DNA of 7,048 nt from Nostoc sp. CHAB 5715 (GTDB lineage Bacteria; Cyanobacteriota; Cyanobacteriia; Cyanobacteriales; Nostocaceae). The notes below the pieces were generated by a model that had not been told where the DNA came from, ran no database searches, and was given only the letters and a program-made list of their open reading frames with translations. The DNA lies in assembly GCF_020829685.1 (NCBI RefSeq), contig NZ_JAIVFR010000328.1, positions 1-7,048 on the forward strand, written 5' to 3'. Below, piece by piece: positions 6,129-7,048 of the stretch. Numbering within the stretch: position 1 is the stretch's first letter; every line of letters starts with the position of its first letter. The translations under genes were made by a program, and so were the position numbers.

Positions 6129-6136
6129 GCGATCGC
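6129..6136. repeat. HIP1 octamer GCGATCGC in the leader of the CoA-binding gene
   Basis: This is the only one of the window's seven complete HIP1 octamers that lies between genes, 18 bp before the ATG at 6154. The others are at 1078, 1964, 2574, 3534, 5137 and 5300, inside coding regions. HIP1 is an over-represented, mostly cyanobacterial palindrome. Confidence 0.9.
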
Positions 6137-6153
6137 TCAGGATATGTTAGATT

Positions 6154-6525
6154 ATGCCAAACCTCAAAGAAGATGATAACGCCTTGCGTAAGGTGTTAAC
6201 CCAAGCCAAAACTATCGCTGTTGTGGGTTACTCTGATAAACACCATCGCCCCAGCTATCAAATCGCCCAATTCTTGCGGCAAGTTGGCTACAAAGTCTAT
6301 GCCGTGAACCCCCTAATTAAAGAAATTGATGGTCAACCCAGTTATACTGCACTTCAGGAATTACCAGAACCCGTAGATATTGTTAATGTGTTTCGCCGTT
6401 CTGAGTACTTGCCAGAAATTGTAGATGAAGCAATTTCGCTCAATGCTAAAACTGTGTGGGCGCAATTGGGTATCTGGCATCAATCATCAGCACAAAAAGC
6501 ACGGGGAGTAGGGAGTGGGGAGTAG
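6154..6525 (+). CDS. CoA-binding (YccU-like, CoA_binding_2) protein, C-terminus truncated
   Basis: This encodes 123 residues, ATG 6154, TAG 6523-6525. The fold is a small Rossmann-like CoA-binding domain: IAVVGYSDKHHRPSYQIAQF (21-40, with the G-x-S-x-K and RPSY features of the family), GYKVYAVNPLIKEIDGQPSY (45-64), LPEPVDIVNVFRRSE (70-84) and AKTVWAQLGIWHQSSAQKAR (98-117). E. coli YccU is about 137 residues and continues after the equivalent AR with a conserved AGLxVVMDRC segment. Here that segment is absent: at residue 118 the frame enters a G-rich repeat and stops after GVGSGE. The loss of roughly 20 residues suggests a damaged 3' end; whether the protein still folds or binds CoA is unknown. 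The family's physiological role is poorly defined. The gene is divergent from the O-methyltransferase across the 21-bp array. Confidence 0.88.
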   Translation: MPNLKEDDNALRKVLTQAKTIAVVGYSDKHHRPSYQIAQFLRQVGYKVYAVNPLIKEIDGQPSYTALQELPEPVDIVNVFRRSEYLPEIVDEAISLNAKTVWAQLGIWHQSSAQKARGVGSGE

Positions 6526-6530
6526 GGAGT
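6503..6530 (+). repeat. 14-bp G-rich tandem repeat with G-quadruplex potential
   Basis: GGGGAGTAGGGAGT occurs twice, at 6503-6516 and 6517-6530. The four G-runs (4, 3, 4 and 3 bases) have spacers AGTA, AGT and AGTA, which fits the usual G-quadruplex pattern on the plus strand. It overlaps the last codons and stop of the CoA-binding gene. Confidence 0.85.
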
Positions 6531-6579
6531 GGTGTAGTTCAATTACTTGAAAAGCGCTGTAAAAGGAATCCCCAGAGAC

Positions 6580-6869
6580 TTACTCACCGTGAATAGTGCC
6601 TTGGCTTTGAATTAAATAGGCTTTAATCTCAATCACTTGTTCGCTAAGGTGATTTAATCTGCGTTCAATCTCATTAAATCCAGTTACAATACCTTGTGAA
6701 ATTTGTATTTGATTATTTCGCAGGTGATTAAAATCGCGCTCATCGTTTACGGCTTTCTCAGCAGCAGCTTTTGCTTCTTCTCTAAATCGCGCAATCGTTT
6801 ATTTTGTTCATCAATTTTGCGGTTGAGCGCGGCTAGCCCTGCCTCAATATCTTTGCAAACTTCTGCCAT
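6580..6869 (-). pseudogene. Coiled-coil small protein gene, broken by a frameshift
   Basis: From ATG 6867-6869 the frame reads MAEVCKDIEAGLAALNRKID, then EQNKRLRDLE, and then degenerates to a TAA at 6747-6749 after 40 residues. The -1 frame, open from 6798 to TAA 6580-6582, continues the same kind of protein: EEAKAAAEKAVNDERDFNHL, then NEIERRLNHLSEQVIEIKAY and LIQSQGTIHGE. Joined, they give about 96 residues of mostly heptad-like helix, probably a coiled coil. The distance from ATG to the second stop is 290 bases, one short of a multiple of three, so a single-base loss within 6750-6798 is the simplest explanation. The second frame has no start of its own, and no slippery heptamer is present. 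The start follows the cysteine-rich gene with no spacer. I do not recognise the function. A sequencing error is possible. Confidence 0.7.
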
Positions 6870-7046
6870 TTATCGACCTACTTTATTTGCAATATTTTTC
6901 AGGCGATCTCCTACTTCCTTACAGGGTACACAGCAATATCCTGGGTATTTATTGTGTGTGCATTTGTGGCTACCTTCCGGGCAGTCATCGTCGCAAGCCA
7001 CTTTGTAATTTCCGTCTGGGCATAGAATAAAATCCGTAAAATTATT
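6870..7046 (-). CDS. Cysteine-rich small hypothetical protein, C-terminal part (5' end outside window)
   Basis: On the minus strand the frame is open from the window edge to TAA at 6870-6872, giving 58 residues without a start: FTDFILCPDGNYKVACDDDC, then PEGSHKCTHNKYPGYCCVPC and a basic tail KEVGDRLKNIANKVGR. Seven cysteines fall in the pattern C-x8-C-x3-C-x6-C-x8-CC-x2-C, with one histidine near each of the middle cysteines. The spacing suggests a disulfide-bonded or metal-binding knot, but I recognise no named family. Its stop is followed directly by the ATG of the coiled-coil gene, so the two were probably co-transcribed and translationally coupled. The regular cysteine spacing and the lack of stops in this frame are the evidence that it is real. 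A 101-codon frame on the opposite strand (6703-7008) is taken as its shadow. Confidence 0.6.
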   Translation of the reverse strand, partial: NNFTDFILCPDGNYKVACDDDCPEGSHKCTHNKYPGYCCVPCKEVGDRLKNIANKVGR

Positions 7047-7048
7047 CC

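Noticed and set aside
6750..6798. Programmed -1 ribosomal frameshift in the coiled-coil gene
   Set aside because: No X-XXY-YYZ slippery heptamer stands in the zero frame in the overlap; the nearest A-run (GCAAAAG) does not fit.
6703..7008. 101-residue plus-strand protein with hydrophobic start
   Set aside because: It lies opposite the cysteine-rich and coiled-coil frames, which have far more protein-like composition; its apparent hydrophobicity is the complement of charged helix codons.

Overview
The window looks like a filamentous, probably heterocystous, cyanobacterium (Nostoc/Anabaena/Calothrix type). Four things point there. The palindrome GCGATCGC (HIP1) occurs in full seven times in 7 kb (1078, 1964, 2574, 3534, 5137, 5300, 6129). 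A DUF6464-type protein, a family I know from cyanobacteria, is present. So is a VMAP-type N-terminal helix-turn-helix joined to an AAA_35-like ATPase, an architecture common in these organisms. Finally, nearly every intergenic space carries a different short-repeat family. The species cannot be fixed from sequence alone.

Layout, left to right. At 2-1144 (+) is the C-terminal part of an FAD-dependent desaturase/oxidoreductase, cut by the window edge. At 1252-1617 (+) is a small DUF6464-like protein, followed directly by a perfect 20-bp palindrome and an 18-bp C-rich tandem repeat that runs into the stop codon of fmt (1727-2731, -), methionyl-tRNA formyltransferase. A 690-bp gene-free stretch (2732-3418) follows; its right half is a roughly 320-bp nested palindrome with many hairpins, resembling a MITE. 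At 3419-4798 (-) is the HTH plus AAA-like ATPase. Its Walker B aspartate position reads asparagine. A 300-bp gap (4799-5105) holds a heptamer repeat and a 140-bp dispersed inverted repeat. At 5106-5768 (-) is a cation-dependent O-methyltransferase, divergent from a CoA-binding (YccU-like) protein at 6154-6525 (+). Between them lies an uninterrupted array of fourteen 21-bp units. The CoA-binding gene is cut short at its 3' end by a G-rich repeat. Last, on the minus strand, are a coiled-coil gene broken by a frameshift (6580-6869) and, directly upstream of it, a cysteine-rich small protein that continues past the window (6870-7046).

The genes do not form one pathway. They are mostly single genes on alternating strands, separated by repeats. 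The only operon-like pair is the cysteine-rich protein and the coiled-coil gene, where TAA is followed at once by ATG. The most interesting items are the 21-bp array in a divergent promoter region (palindromic core, a period of two helical turns, open reading in both directions), the nested palindrome at 3025-3348, the altered Walker B of the ATPase, and the 3' erosion of the CoA-binding gene by a potential G-quadruplex repeat. I did not find a clearly new multi-gene system.
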